Shown piece by piece: positions 46,140-55,488 of a DNA stretch of 64,000 bases (positions within the stretch are counted from its first letter, which is position 1; each line of letters starts with the position of its first letter). The notes under the pieces are model-generated. The model was not told the origin of the DNA. It worked only from the letters and a program-made list of their open reading frames with translations, and did not search any database. Source of the stretch: Roseovarius azorensis. Lineage in GTDB: Bacteria; Pseudomonadota; Alphaproteobacteria; Rhodobacterales; Rhodobacteraceae. Location: contig NZ_FOAG01000002.1 of assembly GCF_900109455.1 (NCBI RefSeq), positions 186,001 to 250,000 on the forward strand, in the 5' to 3' direction. The translations under genes and the position numbers were made by a program.

Positions 46140-46859
46140 ATGCCCGATCCCCGCACATCGCTACTGGCCGTCCTGATCGACGCCGACAACGTTCCGGCCA
46201 AATATGCCCGCGCGATCCTGAACGAGGTGACCAGCTATGGCGAGCCTGGGCTGCGCCGGGTCTATGGCGACTGGTCCAACCAGCAACTCTCGGGCTGGAC
46301 CAGAACCGCGCAGGAACTGGGCCTCGTGCAGCACCAGCAAACCGCCAACACCAAGGGCAAGAACGCCAGCGACATCGGGCTGGTGATCGACGCAATGGAC
46401 ATCCTGCATGCCGGGCATTTCAACGGGTTCGTGCTGGTCTCCTCGGACAGCGATTTCACCCGGTTGGCCAGCCGCATCCGGGAACAGGGCCTGACGGTGA
46501 TCGGCATCGGCGAGGCCAAGGCGCCGGAGGCGCTGAAGAACGCCTGCAACCGCTTTGTCGCGATCGAGAACATCTATCAGGGTTCGGATGACGCGCCGCG
46601 CGATGCGCCCGCCGCCAAGCTGGACACCAAGACCATCACCGCCGCGCAGCGACTGTTCTTTGACGCGATGGAAAAGATCGACCAGGACGATGAATGGTTC
46701 CCTCTGGGGCGGCTGGGCCAGCAGATACAGGCCGACAAGCCCGATTTCGACACCCGCAGCTATGGCAAGAAGAAACTCAGCGATCTGGTCAAGGAGTTGA
46801 AGGTGTTCGAGACCAAGACCGGCCCCGGCAATCAGCTTCTGGTGCGGCGACTGGACTGA
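46140..46859 (+). CDS. NYN-domain putative ribonuclease with C-terminal LOTUS/OST-HTH domain
   Basis: The 239-residue protein has an N-terminal NYN (LabA/DUF88) PIN-like domain with the acidic metal-binding residues in VLIDADNVPAKY (Asp14, Asp16), IGLVIDAMD and LVSSDSDFTRLA. The C-terminal 80 residues (LFFDAMEKIDQDDEWFPLGR to SYGKKKLSDLVKELKVFETK) form an OST-HTH/LOTUS domain, which binds RNA. It is likely an RNA-cleaving or RNA-regulating enzyme; the physiological target is unknown. The 3' end overlaps the convergent CoA-transferase gene by 28 bp. Confidence 0.88.
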   Translation: MPDPRTSLLAVLIDADNVPAKYARAILNEVTSYGEPGLRRVYGDWSNQQLSGWTRTAQELGLVQHQQTANTKGKNASDIGLVIDAMDILHAGHFNGFVLVSSDSDFTRLASRIREQGLTVIGIGEAKAPEALKNACNRFVAIENIYQGSDDAPRDAPAAKLDTKTITAAQRLFFDAMEKIDQDDEWFPLGRLGQQIQADKPDFDTRSYGKKKLSDLVKELKVFETKTGPGNQLLVRRLD

Positions 46860-47935
46860 TCCCGTAGCCAGGCCCGGATCTGGGCAGAGTGCGCTCCGCG
46901 CTCCGGCGGCAGGGCGATGTCGCTGACCCGCCCGTCAAAGCGCGGGGCGGGAGCGGGGTTCAGATGCCCGTCACTCGTCCGCCAGACCCCGCGCGCCTGC
47001 ATATGCGGGTCATCAGCGGCCTCATCGGGGCGCAAGACAGGCGCGACGCAGGCGTCGGAACCGGCAAATATCCCAGCCCAATGCACGACAGGATGCTGTG
47101 CGAAAATCTCATCCAGCGCCGCAGATTGCTGCGCCCACGCTTCGCGGTCATGCTGGTCCGCGAAGCGTGGATCGTCAGCCAGTTCCATCCGGCGCAGGAA
47201 TTCCGCGTAAAATTGCGACTCCAGGCATTGCACGCTCAGATAGCCGCCGCATTGGCAGCGATAGACCCGGCTCCAGTGCGGCCCGTCCAGCAGGCTCTGA
47301 CCGCGCTGCATCGACAGGTGGCCCGAGGGCATCATCGACGTCAGCAACGCCATCATATGCGCCGAGCCATCGACGATTGCGGCATCCACGACACAGCCCC
47401 GTCCCTCGCGCGCGGCCCGGATCAGGCCCGCAAGAACCCCTGCCACCAGATAGAGCGCCCCACCCCCCACGTCGCCCACCAGCGTGGGCGGCGCCACCGG
47501 CGGCGTGCCCGGCGCACCGGCATACCAGAGCGCGCCAGAGGTGGCGATGTAATTCAGGTCATGCCCGGCGGTCATTGCGCGCGGGCCATCCTGGCCCCAG
47601 CCGGTCATCCGGCCATAGACAAGGCGCGGATTGGCCTGCCGCATCTCTTCCGGCCCCAGCCCCAGCCGCTCCATCACGCCGGGGCGAAACCCCTCGATCA
47701 GCGCATCGGCGCGGGCGACGAGCGCCTGCGCCACCGCCAGATCCCCGGCATCCTTCAGATCAAGGATGATCGAGCGCTTGCCCCGGTCCAGCAGGTTGCG
47801 TTCCGCGGCCACGGAATTGCCCCGGCCCGGACGGTGGATCACGATCACCTCGGCCCCCAGTTCGGCCAGCATCATCCCGGCAAAGGGCGCAGGCCCCAGC
47901 CCCTCGATCTCGACCACGATCAATCCTGACAGCAT
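46832..47935 (-). CDS. Class III CoA-transferase (CaiB/BaiF; alpha-methylacyl-CoA racemase-like)
   Basis: A 367-residue family III CoA-transferase. Diagnostic elements are the N-terminal GLGPAPFAGMMLAELGAEVI, LDLKDAG, GMERLGLGPE-like VMERLGLGPEEM, GHDLNYIATSGAL, and VDAAIVDGSAHMM with the catalytic aspartate. The sequence GHDLNY and the size fit alpha-methylacyl-CoA racemases better than CoA transferases sensu stricto, so an epimerase role for 2-methyl-branched acyl-CoAs is favoured. A 149-bp leader separates it from the divergent CoxG gene. Confidence 0.9.
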   Translation of the reverse strand: MLSGLIVVEIEGLGPAPFAGMMLAELGAEVIVIHRPGRGNSVAAERNLLDRGKRSIILDLKDAGDLAVAQALVARADALIEGFRPGVMERLGLGPEEMRQANPRLVYGRMTGWGQDGPRAMTAGHDLNYIATSGALWYAGAPGTPPVAPPTLVGDVGGGALYLVAGVLAGLIRAAREGRGCVVDAAIVDGSAHMMALLTSMMPSGHLSMQRGQSLLDGPHWSRVYRCQCGGYLSVQCLESQFYAEFLRRMELADDPRFADQHDREAWAQQSAALDEIFAQHPVVHWAGIFAGSDACVAPVLRPDEAADDPHMQARGVWRTSDGHLNPAPAPRFDGRVSDIALPPERGAHSAQIRAWLRDQSSRRTRS

Positions 47936-48084
47936 TGCCGCCCCCCCGAAGATGTCGGCGCCAGACTATGAGGCCCCGCGCCGCGATACCAGACTGTTGA
48001 TCGCCCCCCGCACTCTGGGCTCTTGGCGGCACCCCGGCGCTGCGCTAGGCTCTGGCGTAACGCGAGGGAAAAGGGAGCACACCG

Positions 48085-48594
48085 ATGCAGATGAGCGACG
48101 CGCGCGAGATAAGGGCGGATCGGGCGACGGTCTGGGCGGCCCTGCTCAGCCCCGAGGTGCTGAAGGAATGCGTGCCGGGCGCGCAAGAGGTGACCGGCAC
48201 CCCCGAAGAAGGCTTCGAGGCGACCGTGGTGCAGAAGGTCGGACCGGTAAAGGCCACGTTCAAGGGCATGGTGACAGTCTCGAACATCGTCGAAATGCAG
48301 AGCCTGACCCTGACCGGCGAGGGCAAGGGGGGTGCCGCAGGCTATGCCAAGGGCGGTGCCGATGTGCGACTGGAGGATTGCGAGGCAGGCACGCGGCTGA
48401 TCTATGACGTCGAGGCCAATGTCGGCGGCAAGCTGGCGCAACTGGGCAGCCGGATCGTGGACGGCTTCGCCAAGAAGATGGCCGATCAGTTCTTTACCCG
48501 GTTCGAAGAGGTTGTCGGCGCCCCGGCCGAGGATGACCCCGAGCCGGAACCCGAGGCGGTCAAGAAAGGCTGGCTCAAGCGGCTGATCAGCTAG
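48085..48594 (+). CDS. CoxG/SRPBCC-type protein (CO-dehydrogenase subunit G family)
   Basis: A 169-residue SRPBCC-fold protein (ADRATVWAALLSPEVLKECV, PGAQEVTG, VGGKLAQLGSRIVDGFAKKM). The first ATG (48085) has GGGAG upstream; ATG 48091 is two codons later. It resembles CoxG, which is needed to anchor carbon monoxide dehydrogenase to the membrane, but no coxLMS genes are nearby, so the annotation is family-level only. The C-terminus is Pro/Glu-rich and ends in a basic amphipathic tail (KKGWLKRLIS), which could bind membrane. Confidence 0.82.
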   Translation: MQMSDAREIRADRATVWAALLSPEVLKECVPGAQEVTGTPEEGFEATVVQKVGPVKATFKGMVTVSNIVEMQSLTLTGEGKGGAAGYAKGGADVRLEDCEAGTRLIYDVEANVGGKLAQLGSRIVDGFAKKMADQFFTRFEEVVGAPAEDDPEPEPEAVKKGWLKRLIS

Positions 48595-48717
48595 CGCGCG
48601 GCATCGGTTCCTGTCTTGCCGGGACAATGCGCATGGGCGCACAGATACCCTTGCGCAGGCAAGAGTTGCGCTCGCCCCCCAAACCCTTAGGTTCAGCGCA
48701 GAACAAAGGGGGCCGAC

Positions 48718-49647
48718 ATGGCGGTGATCGTAGCGGTCGAGGGGCTGCGCAAGGTCTACAAGGACGGGTTCGAGGCCCTGCGGGGTGTCTCGCTGACCAT
48801 CGAGGAGGGCGAGATACTGGCCCTGCTCGGCCCCAATGGCGCGGGCAAGACGACGCTGATCTCGGCGCTCTGCGGGATCACCACACCCACGGCGGGGCGC
48901 GCATCGGTCGGCGGGCATGACATCGTCAGGGATTACCGACCGGCGCGGCAGATGATCGGGCTGGTGCCGCAGGAAATCGCGCTGGAACCCTTTGAGAAGG
49001 TGATCAATACGGTGCGCTTCTCGCGCGGTCTGTTCGGCAAAGGACGCGATGACGCGCTGATCGAACGCATCCTGCGGCAACTCTCGCTCTGGGACAAACG
49101 CCACAGCCGTATCCGCGAACTCTCGGGCGGGATGAAGCGCCGCGTGCTGATCGCCAAGGCGCTCTGCCACGAACCGCGCGTGCTGTTTCTCGACGAACCG
49201 ACAGCAGGCGTCGATGTGGAACTGCGCCGCGACATGTGGCAGGTGGTCGAAAACCTCAAGCAAAGCGGCGTCACCATCATCCTGACCACGCATTACATCG
49301 AAGAGGCCGAGGCGATCGCCGACCGGATCGCCGTGATCAACAAGGGCGAGATCCTGCTGGTCGAGAACAAGGCCGACCTGATGCGCCGGATGGGACGCAA
49401 GACACTGCGCATCGACCTGGCCGCGCCGGTCGATGCGGTGCCCGCCGCCCTGTCTGACTATAACCTCGAACGGATCGAGGACGGTCATGCGCTGATCTAT
49501 CACTATGACACGCGCGGCGAGGGCACCGGCATCACCCGCCTGTTGCAGGCGCTCGCGGCAGAGGGGCTGGGCTTGCGCGATATCGAGACCCGGCAAAGCA
49601 GTCTCGAAGAGATTTTCGTGGGTCTGGTGCGGGAGGACACGGCATGA
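48718..49647 (+). CDS. ABC-2 type transporter ATP-binding protein
   Basis: A 309-residue ATPase with Walker [10 protein letters not shown], signature LSGGMKRR and Walker [13 protein letters not shown], followed by a C-terminal regulatory region ([20 protein letters not shown]) typical of DrrA/NodI-like exporters. It couples to the downstream permease, whose ATG overlaps its stop by 4 nt. The exported substrate is unknown. Confidence 0.93.
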   Translation: MAVIVAVEGLRKVYKDGFEALRGVSLTIEEGEILALLGPNGAGKTTLISALCGITTPTAGRASVGGHDIVRDYRPARQMIGLVPQEIALEPFEKVINTVRFSRGLFGKGRDDALIERILRQLSLWDKRHSRIRELSGGMKRRVLIAKALCHEPRVLFLDEPTAGVDVELRRDMWQVVENLKQSGVTIILTTHYIEEAEAIADRIAVINKGEILLVENKADLMRRMGRKTLRIDLAAPVDAVPAALSDYNLERIEDGHALIYHYDTRGEGTGITRLLQALAAEGLGLRDIETRQSSLEEIFVGLVREDTA

Positions 49648-50405
49648 ACCTGCACGCGATCTGGGCCATCTATATCTACGAAATGAAACGGTTTTTCCGA
49701 ACCATCATGGAAAGCCTGCTGTCGCCGGTGATCTCGACCACGCTCTACTTCGTGGTCTTCGGCGCGGCCATCGGCGGCCGGATAGAAGAGGTCGAGGGCG
49801 TGAGCTATGGCGCGTTCATCGTGCCGGGACTGATCATGCTCAGCGTGATGACGCAGGCGATCAGCAACGCCTCGTTCGGCATCTATTTCCCGAAATTCAT
49901 CGGCACGATCTTCGAGCTGCTCTCGGCTCCGGTCAACTTTTTCGAGATCGTTCTGGGCTATGTCGGTGCGGCGGCGACCAAGGCGTTGCTGATCGGGGGG
50001 GTGATCCTGATCACGGCGATGTTCTTTGTCGATCTGGACATTCAGCACCCGCTGGCGATGGTGACGTTTCTGGTGATGATCTGCGTCTCTTTCGCGCTCT
50101 TCGGGTTCATCATCGGGATATGGGCCGAGAATTTCCAGCAACTGCAACTGATCCCGCTGCTGGTCATCACGCCTCTGGTGTTCCTGGGCGGGTCGTTCTA
50201 CTCGATCTCGATGCTGCCGCCGACCTGGCAGGTGGTGACGCTGTTCAATCCGGTGGTCTATCTCATCTCGGGCTTTCGCTGGTCGTTCTTTGGCACGGCG
50301 GATGTGGCGGTGGGCTACAGCCTGCTGGCGGTCACGGTGTTTTTGGGCCTCTGCATGGCGGCGGTCTGGCTGATATTCAGAACCGGGTACCGGATCAAAT
50401 CCTGA
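49644..50405 (+). CDS. ABC-2 type transporter permease
   Basis: A 253-residue membrane protein with six hydrophobic segments ([58 protein letters not shown]) characteristic of ABC-2 permeases such as NodJ/YadH. Together with the preceding ATPase it forms a heteromeric exporter. YadGH-like pairs are widespread and of unknown substrate. Confidence 0.93.
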   Translation: MNLHAIWAIYIYEMKRFFRTIMESLLSPVISTTLYFVVFGAAIGGRIEEVEGVSYGAFIVPGLIMLSVMTQAISNASFGIYFPKFIGTIFELLSAPVNFFEIVLGYVGAAATKALLIGGVILITAMFFVDLDIQHPLAMVTFLVMICVSFALFGFIIGIWAENFQQLQLIPLLVITPLVFLGGSFYSISMLPPTWQVVTLFNPVVYLISGFRWSFFGTADVAVGYSLLAVTVFLGLCMAAVWLIFRTGYRIKS

Positions 50406-50513
50406 CGCGCGGCGTGATCTTTTTCACGCGCCCGCCCCCGAATTGCAAAAGCGCGGATAACTGTTGCACGGCCCGCCTTGTTTGTCGCGCCCGGCCACTC
50501 TACATCGGGCACC

Positions 50514-51311
50514 ATGAAACACCTGATCCCCTTCCTCAACCGCAGGCCGACCGTCGCGGTCATTCGCCTTGCGGGAATGATCGGTTCGGGCGGTCGCGCG
50601 CAACTGAATGACGAGGCGCTCGGCCCGGTGATCGACAAGGCGTTCGCCCGCGGCAAACCCGTGGCAGTCGCGCTGGTGGTAAATTCGCCCGGCGGCTCGC
50701 CGGTGCAATCCTCGCTGATCGCCGCCCGTATCCGCCGGCTGGCGGAAGAGAAGGAAATCCCCGTGCATGCCTTTGTCGAGGATGTGGCGGCCTCGGGCGG
50801 CTATTGGCTGGCGGTGGCGGCGGATGACATCTGGGTGGACAACTCCTCGATCCTGGGCTCCATCGGGGTGATTTCAGCGGGCTTTGGCGCACAGGTGCTG
50901 CTGTCGCGACAGGGGATCGAGCGGCGCGTCTACACCGCCGGCAAATCCAAGAGCACGCTTGACCCGTTCCTGCCGGAAAAGCCCGAGGATGTGGCCCGGC
51001 TCAAGGGTATACTGGAGCAGATTCACGAGGCTTTCATCGCCCATGTAAAATCCAGGAGAGGCACAAAGCTGGCGGATGATCCCGACCTCTTCACCGGCGA
51101 ATTCTGGTTGGGCGGGCGGGCAACGGAACTGGGCCTTGCCGACGGAATCGGCCATCTGATCCCGAAGATGAAGGAAATCTATGGCGAAAAGGTGCGCTTT
51201 GCCCGCTACGGGCGTCGGCGCACCCTTTTCCAGCGGTTCGGCGCGACGCTGGCGCAGGATGCGATCACGGCCATCGAGGAACGGGCAGGCTATGCCCGGT
51301 TCGGACTCTGA
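50514..51311 (+). CDS. S49-family (SppA-like) signal peptide peptidase
   Basis: A 265-residue single-domain serine peptidase of the S49 family. The nucleophile is Ser94 in VAASGGYWLA and the general base is a lysine in AGKSKSTLDPF (Lys144 or Lys146), with NSPGGSP at the oxyanion region. The ATG at 50514 gives MKHLIPFLNRRPTVAVIRL. There is no N-terminal membrane anchor, as in the short SppA/SohB-like cytosolic versions. The next gene starts 1 nt after its stop. Confidence 0.9.
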   Translation: MKHLIPFLNRRPTVAVIRLAGMIGSGGRAQLNDEALGPVIDKAFARGKPVAVALVVNSPGGSPVQSSLIAARIRRLAEEKEIPVHAFVEDVAASGGYWLAVAADDIWVDNSSILGSIGVISAGFGAQVLLSRQGIERRVYTAGKSKSTLDPFLPEKPEDVARLKGILEQIHEAFIAHVKSRRGTKLADDPDLFTGEFWLGGRATELGLADGIGHLIPKMKEIYGEKVRFARYGRRRTLFQRFGATLAQDAITAIEERAGYARFGL

Positions 51312-51312
51312 C

Positions 51313-51483
51313 GTGGTTGTAAAGATCGTCATACTGTTTCTGGTCGCGATGGGCGTACTGGCGATGTTCGGGCGGCTCCGTTTTCCGGGCCAAAAACGTC
51401 TGAGCGATTCCAAATGCAGGCGCTGCGGGCGTTACCGGATCGGCAAGGGGCCATGCTCCTGCGAAAAGGACAAGCATAAATGA
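51313..51483 (+). CDS. Tiny membrane protein with C-terminal Cys cluster
   Basis: A 56-residue protein beginning at a GTG one nucleotide after the peptidase stop. Residues 3-20 form one transmembrane helix (VKIVILFLVAMGVLAMFG); the tail carries the pattern KCRRCGRYRIGKGPCSC with four cysteines arranged as CxxC...CxC, suitable for zinc binding. Its stop overlaps the start of the exchanger gene (ATGA). The arrangement of one helix plus a cytosolic zinc ribbon is conserved in Rhodobacteraceae as far as I can tell. Function unknown. Confidence 0.75.
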   Translation: MVVKIVILFLVAMGVLAMFGRLRFPGQKRLSDSKCRRCGRYRIGKGPCSCEKDKHK

Positions 51484-52445
51484 TGCCTTGGATTCTGACC
51501 GGCCTGGGACTCGTCATCCTGCTGCTGGCGGGCGACGCACTGGTCAAAGGCGCCGTGAACCTCAGCCTGCGCGTGGGCATACCCGCGCTGATCGTCAGCC
51601 TGACGATCGTGGCCTTTGGCACGTCGGCGCCGGAATTGCTGATCTCCGTCAATGCCGTGCTGGTGAACAAGCCGGGGCTCGCGCTCGGGAATGTGGTGGG
51701 GTCCAACACCGCCAATGTTCTTCTGGTGCTGGGGATCCCGGCAATCCTGGCGGTCATGCATACCAGCGGCTGCCGCTGCTCCAAATCCTACATCCAGATG
51801 CTCGCGGCCAGCGTCCTGTTCATCGCCCTCGCCTTTCGCGGCACGTTCGACTGGATATCCGGCGCGATTCTGCTGTGTGCCCTTGGCCTGATGCTGGCCG
51901 ATGCCTTCAACGACTCGCTGGTGCATCGCCGCGCGACCGCAATCAAGGCCCTGTCAGAGACGGATTTCATCGAGGATGTCGAAGGCGCCGATCCCGACAT
52001 GCCCTGGTGGCAGATCATCACCTTTCTGGTTCTGGGCCTCGTGGGACTGCCGCTGGGTGCCGATATCCTTGTCGACAATGCGTCGATTATCGCCATGCGC
52101 TATGGCGTCAGCGAGGCGGTGATCGGCCTGACACTTGTGGCGGTCGGCACCTCCCTGCCGGAACTGGCGACAACCGTCATGGCTGCATTGCGCAAACAGG
52201 CGGATGTGGCGCTTGGCAATGTCATCGGGTCAAACATGTTCAACCTGCTGGCCATCATCGGGGTGGCGGCTTTTGTCGGACCGCTTCCTGTCGATCCGCA
52301 ATTCCTGCGTTTCGATCTTTGGGTCATGCTGGGCACCTCGTTGCTTCTGATTCCCTTCGTGTTCTTCAAGCTCGATATCGGGCGGCTCTGGGGAATTGCC
52401 TTGACCGCCGCCTATCTGGTCTATGTCTGGTTCGTGCTGAGCTGA
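51480..52445 (+). CDS. Calcium/sodium antiporter (CaCA family, YrbG-like)
   Basis: A 321-residue exchanger with ten helices in two inverted repeats. The alpha-repeat signatures are seen in VSLTIVAFGTSAPELLISVN with ALGNVVGSNTANVLLVLG, and IGLTLVAVGTSLPELATTVM with ALGNVIGSNMFNLLAIIG. It would exchange calcium (or potassium) for sodium at the inner membrane. The acidic loop FIEDVEGADPDMPWW separates the halves. The ATG at 51480 overlaps the upstream stop. Confidence 0.94.
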   Translation: MMPWILTGLGLVILLLAGDALVKGAVNLSLRVGIPALIVSLTIVAFGTSAPELLISVNAVLVNKPGLALGNVVGSNTANVLLVLGIPAILAVMHTSGCRCSKSYIQMLAASVLFIALAFRGTFDWISGAILLCALGLMLADAFNDSLVHRRATAIKALSETDFIEDVEGADPDMPWWQIITFLVLGLVGLPLGADILVDNASIIAMRYGVSEAVIGLTLVAVGTSLPELATTVMAALRKQADVALGNVIGSNMFNLLAIIGVAAFVGPLPVDPQFLRFDLWVMLGTSLLLIPFVFFKLDIGRLWGIALTAAYLVYVWFVLS

Positions 52446-52461
52446 ACGGGAGAGCCGACAG

Positions 52462-53241
52462 ATGAAACGGGCATTGATAACGGGCGCGGGCAAACGGCTG
52501 GGCCGCGCCATGGCGCTTGAACTGGCGCGGCAGGGTCACGACGTGGCCGTGCATTACGCAACCTCCGCCGACGCCGCCGAAGAGGTGGCGCAGGAAATCC
52601 GTGCCATGGGCAGGCGGGCGATCACCCTGCACGCCGATCTGCTGGACGAGACACAGGTCACATCGCTTGTGACACGGGCGGCAGAGGGGCTGCTTGGCCC
52701 CGTGACAACGCTGGTCAACAACGCCTCGGTCTTTGACTACGACACCATCGACAGCGCCACCCGACAGAGCTGGGACCGACACATCGAAAGCAATCTGCGT
52801 GCGCCTTTCGTGCTGACACAGGCGATGGCCCGCGACGTTCCGCCGCCGCTGACAGATGAAAATGGCGAACCCTTGGCGCAGGGGCTGGTCATCAACATGA
52901 TCGACCAGCGCGTGCGCAAACTGACGCCGGAATTCATGACCTACACGATTGCCAAGATGGGGCTATGGGCCTTTACCCAGACGGCAGCGCGGGCGCTCGC
53001 CCCGCGCGTGCGTGTCAATGCCATCGGACCCGGTCCCACCCTGCAGGGCCACCGGCAGAGCGACGCCCATTTCGACAGACAACGCAAGGCGACGATCCTG
53101 CGGCGCGGAGCCAATGCCGGCGACATCACGGGCGCGCTGCGCTACTTTCTCGACGCCCCTGCCGTGACCGGGCAATTGCTCTGCGTGGATGGCGGTCAGC
53201 ATCTGGCATGGCAAACCCCCGACGTGCTCGGGCCCGAATAG
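52462..53241 (+). CDS. FolM/PTR1-type pteridine reductase (SDR family)
   Basis: A 259-residue short-chain dehydrogenase. Two features mark the pteridine reductase subgroup: the cofactor loop TGAGKRLGRA with arginine in place of the second glycine, and an aspartate in place of the catalytic serine, 13 residues before Tyr in the YTIAK motif (INMIDQRVRK then MTYTIAK). It probably reduces dihydromonapterin, dihydrofolate or other pterins with NADPH. The start has GGGAGAG upstream. It is followed by an AT-rich 291-bp leader before uvrC. Confidence 0.88.
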   Translation: MKRALITGAGKRLGRAMALELARQGHDVAVHYATSADAAEEVAQEIRAMGRRAITLHADLLDETQVTSLVTRAAEGLLGPVTTLVNNASVFDYDTIDSATRQSWDRHIESNLRAPFVLTQAMARDVPPPLTDENGEPLAQGLVINMIDQRVRKLTPEFMTYTIAKMGLWAFTQTAARALAPRVRVNAIGPGPTLQGHRQSDAHFDRQRKATILRRGANAGDITGALRYFLDAPAVTGQLLCVDGGQHLAWQTPDVLGPE

Positions 53242-53532
53242 CGCGCGCGCCGACAAGAGTTTTGCACCGTTTATGTTTTCTTCACGCAAGCGTTACAAAA
53301 ACACCAATGTTTTCAATATTTTGCCACAGCCATATATTTTTCTGTTGTTTTTCATATGCTTGAGAATGCGCCTAAATTTTAGGCAACCCGATGAAGCCCG
53401 CAGGATTCAATAAGAAATTGCTGTTCACGGAAACTTATCTTCAGAGTTATCCACAGGAATCGTGGAAGCCTTCCCTCTTGCTCTTCGCCAGATATCGTTG
53501 CAGCACTCGGCAAGAATCATATCTGAGAACCC
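53242..53532 (+). other. AT-rich intergenic stretch with inverted repeat and one DnaA-box match
   Basis: This 291-bp gap before uvrC is markedly richer in A and T than its surroundings from about 53270 to 53460. It contains GCCTAAATTTTAGGC (53370-53384, two 7-nt arms) and a single perfect TTATCCACA (53447-53455). No protein-coding frame there looks real. It most likely holds the promoter of uvrC and the end of the preceding transcript. Confidence 0.5.
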
Positions 53533-55401
53533 ATGTCAGGCACCGATCGGACCCCGCCGCCGGAAACCGGCCATAAGGTGATACGGAATTATCTGCGAAT
53601 GCTGGATGCGTCGCCGGGTGTCTACCGCATGCTCGATGCACAGGCGCGGGTGCTCTACGTCGGCAAGGCGCGCAACCTGCGGGCGAGAGTGTCAAGCTAT
53701 ACCCGCCCCACCGGCCACACGAGTCGCATCGCGCGGATGATCTCGGAAACCGCGTCGATGATGTTCCTGACCACCGCCACGGAAACCGAGGCGCTGCTGC
53801 TGGAACAGAACCTCATCAAGCAGCTCAAGCCGCGCTACAACGTGCTCCTGCGCGACGACAAGAGCTTTCCCAACATCCTCGTCACCGCGCATGACTTTCC
53901 GATGATCAAGAAACATCGCGGGGCCAAGCGTGAAAAGGGGGCCTATTACGGCCCCTTCGCCAGTGCCGGGGCGGTCAACCGGACGCTGGCGCAGTTGCAA
54001 CGGGTATTTCAGTTGCGCAACTGTTCGGACGCAATGTTCGAGAGCCGCACGCGCCCCTGTCTGCAGTATCAGATCAAGCGCTGCACCGCGCCCTGCGTGG
54101 GCAGGATCAGCAAGTCGGATTATGCCGCGCAGGTCGGCGACGCCGAGCGGTATCTCTCGGGTCGCTCCACCGAGATACAGGAAAAACTGGCGGCGCAGAT
54201 GGCAGAGGCGTCCGAGGCGATGGAGTTCGAGCGTGCCGCCGCGCTCCGCGACCGGATCAAGGCGCTGACGCAGGTGCAGACGGCACAGGGGATCAATCCG
54301 CGCACGGTGCCCGAGGCGGATGTGATCGCATTGCATCTGGAACAGGGCCAGGCCTGCGTGCAGGTGTTCTTTATCCGGGGCGGGCAGAACTGGGGCAATC
54401 AGGATTTCTATCCCCGCGTCGGGCCGGATGTCGAAGAGGCCGAGGTGCTCGAGGCCTTTGTCGGCCAGTTCTATGATGGCAAGGAGCCACCTCGGAGCCT
54501 GCTTCTGTCACACCCGATCGAAAATCCCGACCTGATGCAGCAAGCGTTGACCGACAAGCTGGGGCGCAAGGTCACCCTGACGGTGCCCATGCGCGGCGAA
54601 AAGGCAGAGCTGATCGACGCCGCGCTGCGCAACGCCCGCGAGGGCCTCGCGCGCAGGATGGCCGAGACCGCAACTCAGGCCAAGCTGCTGCGCGGTCTGG
54701 CCGAGGCCTTCGGCCTGCCCGCGCCCCCGCAACGGATCGAGGTCTATGACAACAGCCATATCCAGGGCACCGATGCTGTCGGCGCGATGATCGTGGCGGG
54801 CCCCGAAGGGCTGATGAAGAACAGCTACCGCAAGTTCAACATCAGGGGCGATGACCTGACCCCCGGTGACGATTTCGGCATGATGAAAGAGGTGCTGACG
54901 CGACGATTCAAACGACTGCTGAAAGAGGATCCTGACCGCGAACAGGGACATTGGCCCGATCTCCTGCTGATCGACGGCGGGGCCGGGCAGGTCAGCGCCG
55001 TGGCAGGCATCCTGCGCGAGATGGGGATCGAGGACATCCCGATGGTGGGTGTCGCCAAGGGCGTGGACCGCGACGCCGGCAAGGAGGAATTTCACCGGGT
55101 CGGAAAACACCCCATGGCGCTGCGCCACAACGATCCAGTGCTCTATTTCATCCAGCGCCTGCGTGACGAGGCGCATCGTTTCGCCATCGGGACGCACCGG
55201 ACAAAACGCGCACGGGCGGTGGGGGCCACGCCTCTGGACGAAGTGCCCGGCGTGGGGGCAGCGCGCAAGCGGGCGCTGCTCGCGCATTTCGGCAGCGCCA
55301 AGGCGGTGAGCCGTGCCAATCTGGCCGATCTGAGGGCGGTCGAGGGGGTGTCGGATGCGCTTGCACAGAAACTCTACGATTTCTTTCACGAAAGGGGCTG
55401 A
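53533..55401 (+). CDS. uvrC: UvrABC excinuclease subunit C
   Basis: The 622-residue protein makes both incisions in nucleotide excision repair. It has the N-terminal GIY-YIG nuclease domain ([20 protein letters not shown]), the UvrB-interacting UVR helix ([20 protein letters not shown]), the RNase-H-like C-terminal nuclease ([29 protein letters not shown]) and tandem helix-hairpin-helix motifs ([17 protein letters not shown]). The ATG at 53533 fits the family; pgsA follows after 87 nt, an order common in alphaproteobacteria. Confidence 0.97.
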   Translation: MSGTDRTPPPETGHKVIRNYLRMLDASPGVYRMLDAQARVLYVGKARNLRARVSSYTRPTGHTSRIARMISETASMMFLTTATETEALLLEQNLIKQLKPRYNVLLRDDKSFPNILVTAHDFPMIKKHRGAKREKGAYYGPFASAGAVNRTLAQLQRVFQLRNCSDAMFESRTRPCLQYQIKRCTAPCVGRISKSDYAAQVGDAERYLSGRSTEIQEKLAAQMAEASEAMEFERAAALRDRIKALTQVQTAQGINPRTVPEADVIALHLEQGQACVQVFFIRGGQNWGNQDFYPRVGPDVEEAEVLEAFVGQFYDGKEPPRSLLLSHPIENPDLMQQALTDKLGRKVTLTVPMRGEKAELIDAALRNAREGLARRMAETATQAKLLRGLAEAFGLPAPPQRIEVYDNSHIQGTDAVGAMIVAGPEGLMKNSYRKFNIRGDDLTPGDDFGMMKEVLTRRFKRLLKEDPDREQGHWPDLLLIDGGAGQVSAVAGILREMGIEDIPMVGVAKGVDRDAGKEEFHRVGKHPMALRHNDPVLYFIQRLRDEAHRFAIGTHRTKRARAVGATPLDEVPGVGAARKRALLAHFGSAKAVSRANLADLRAVEGVSDALAQKLYDFFHERG

Positions 55402-55488
55402 CCGCCGCCGCGCTCCGCGGGCAGGCCGAGTGAATTCCGGCTTGAACGGCGCTTTCCCTCGGCTTCGTGACAGGGTAGAACCATTCGC

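Noticed and set aside
48085-48594. Aerobic carbon monoxide dehydrogenase system
   Set aside because: Only a CoxG-like SRPBCC protein is present. No coxL, coxM, coxS or cox maturation genes are in the window.
53270-53532. Chromosomal replication origin
   Set aside because: Only one perfect DnaA box is seen, and none of the usual alphaproteobacterial origin neighbours (for example hemE, parAB, dnaA, gidA) are nearby.
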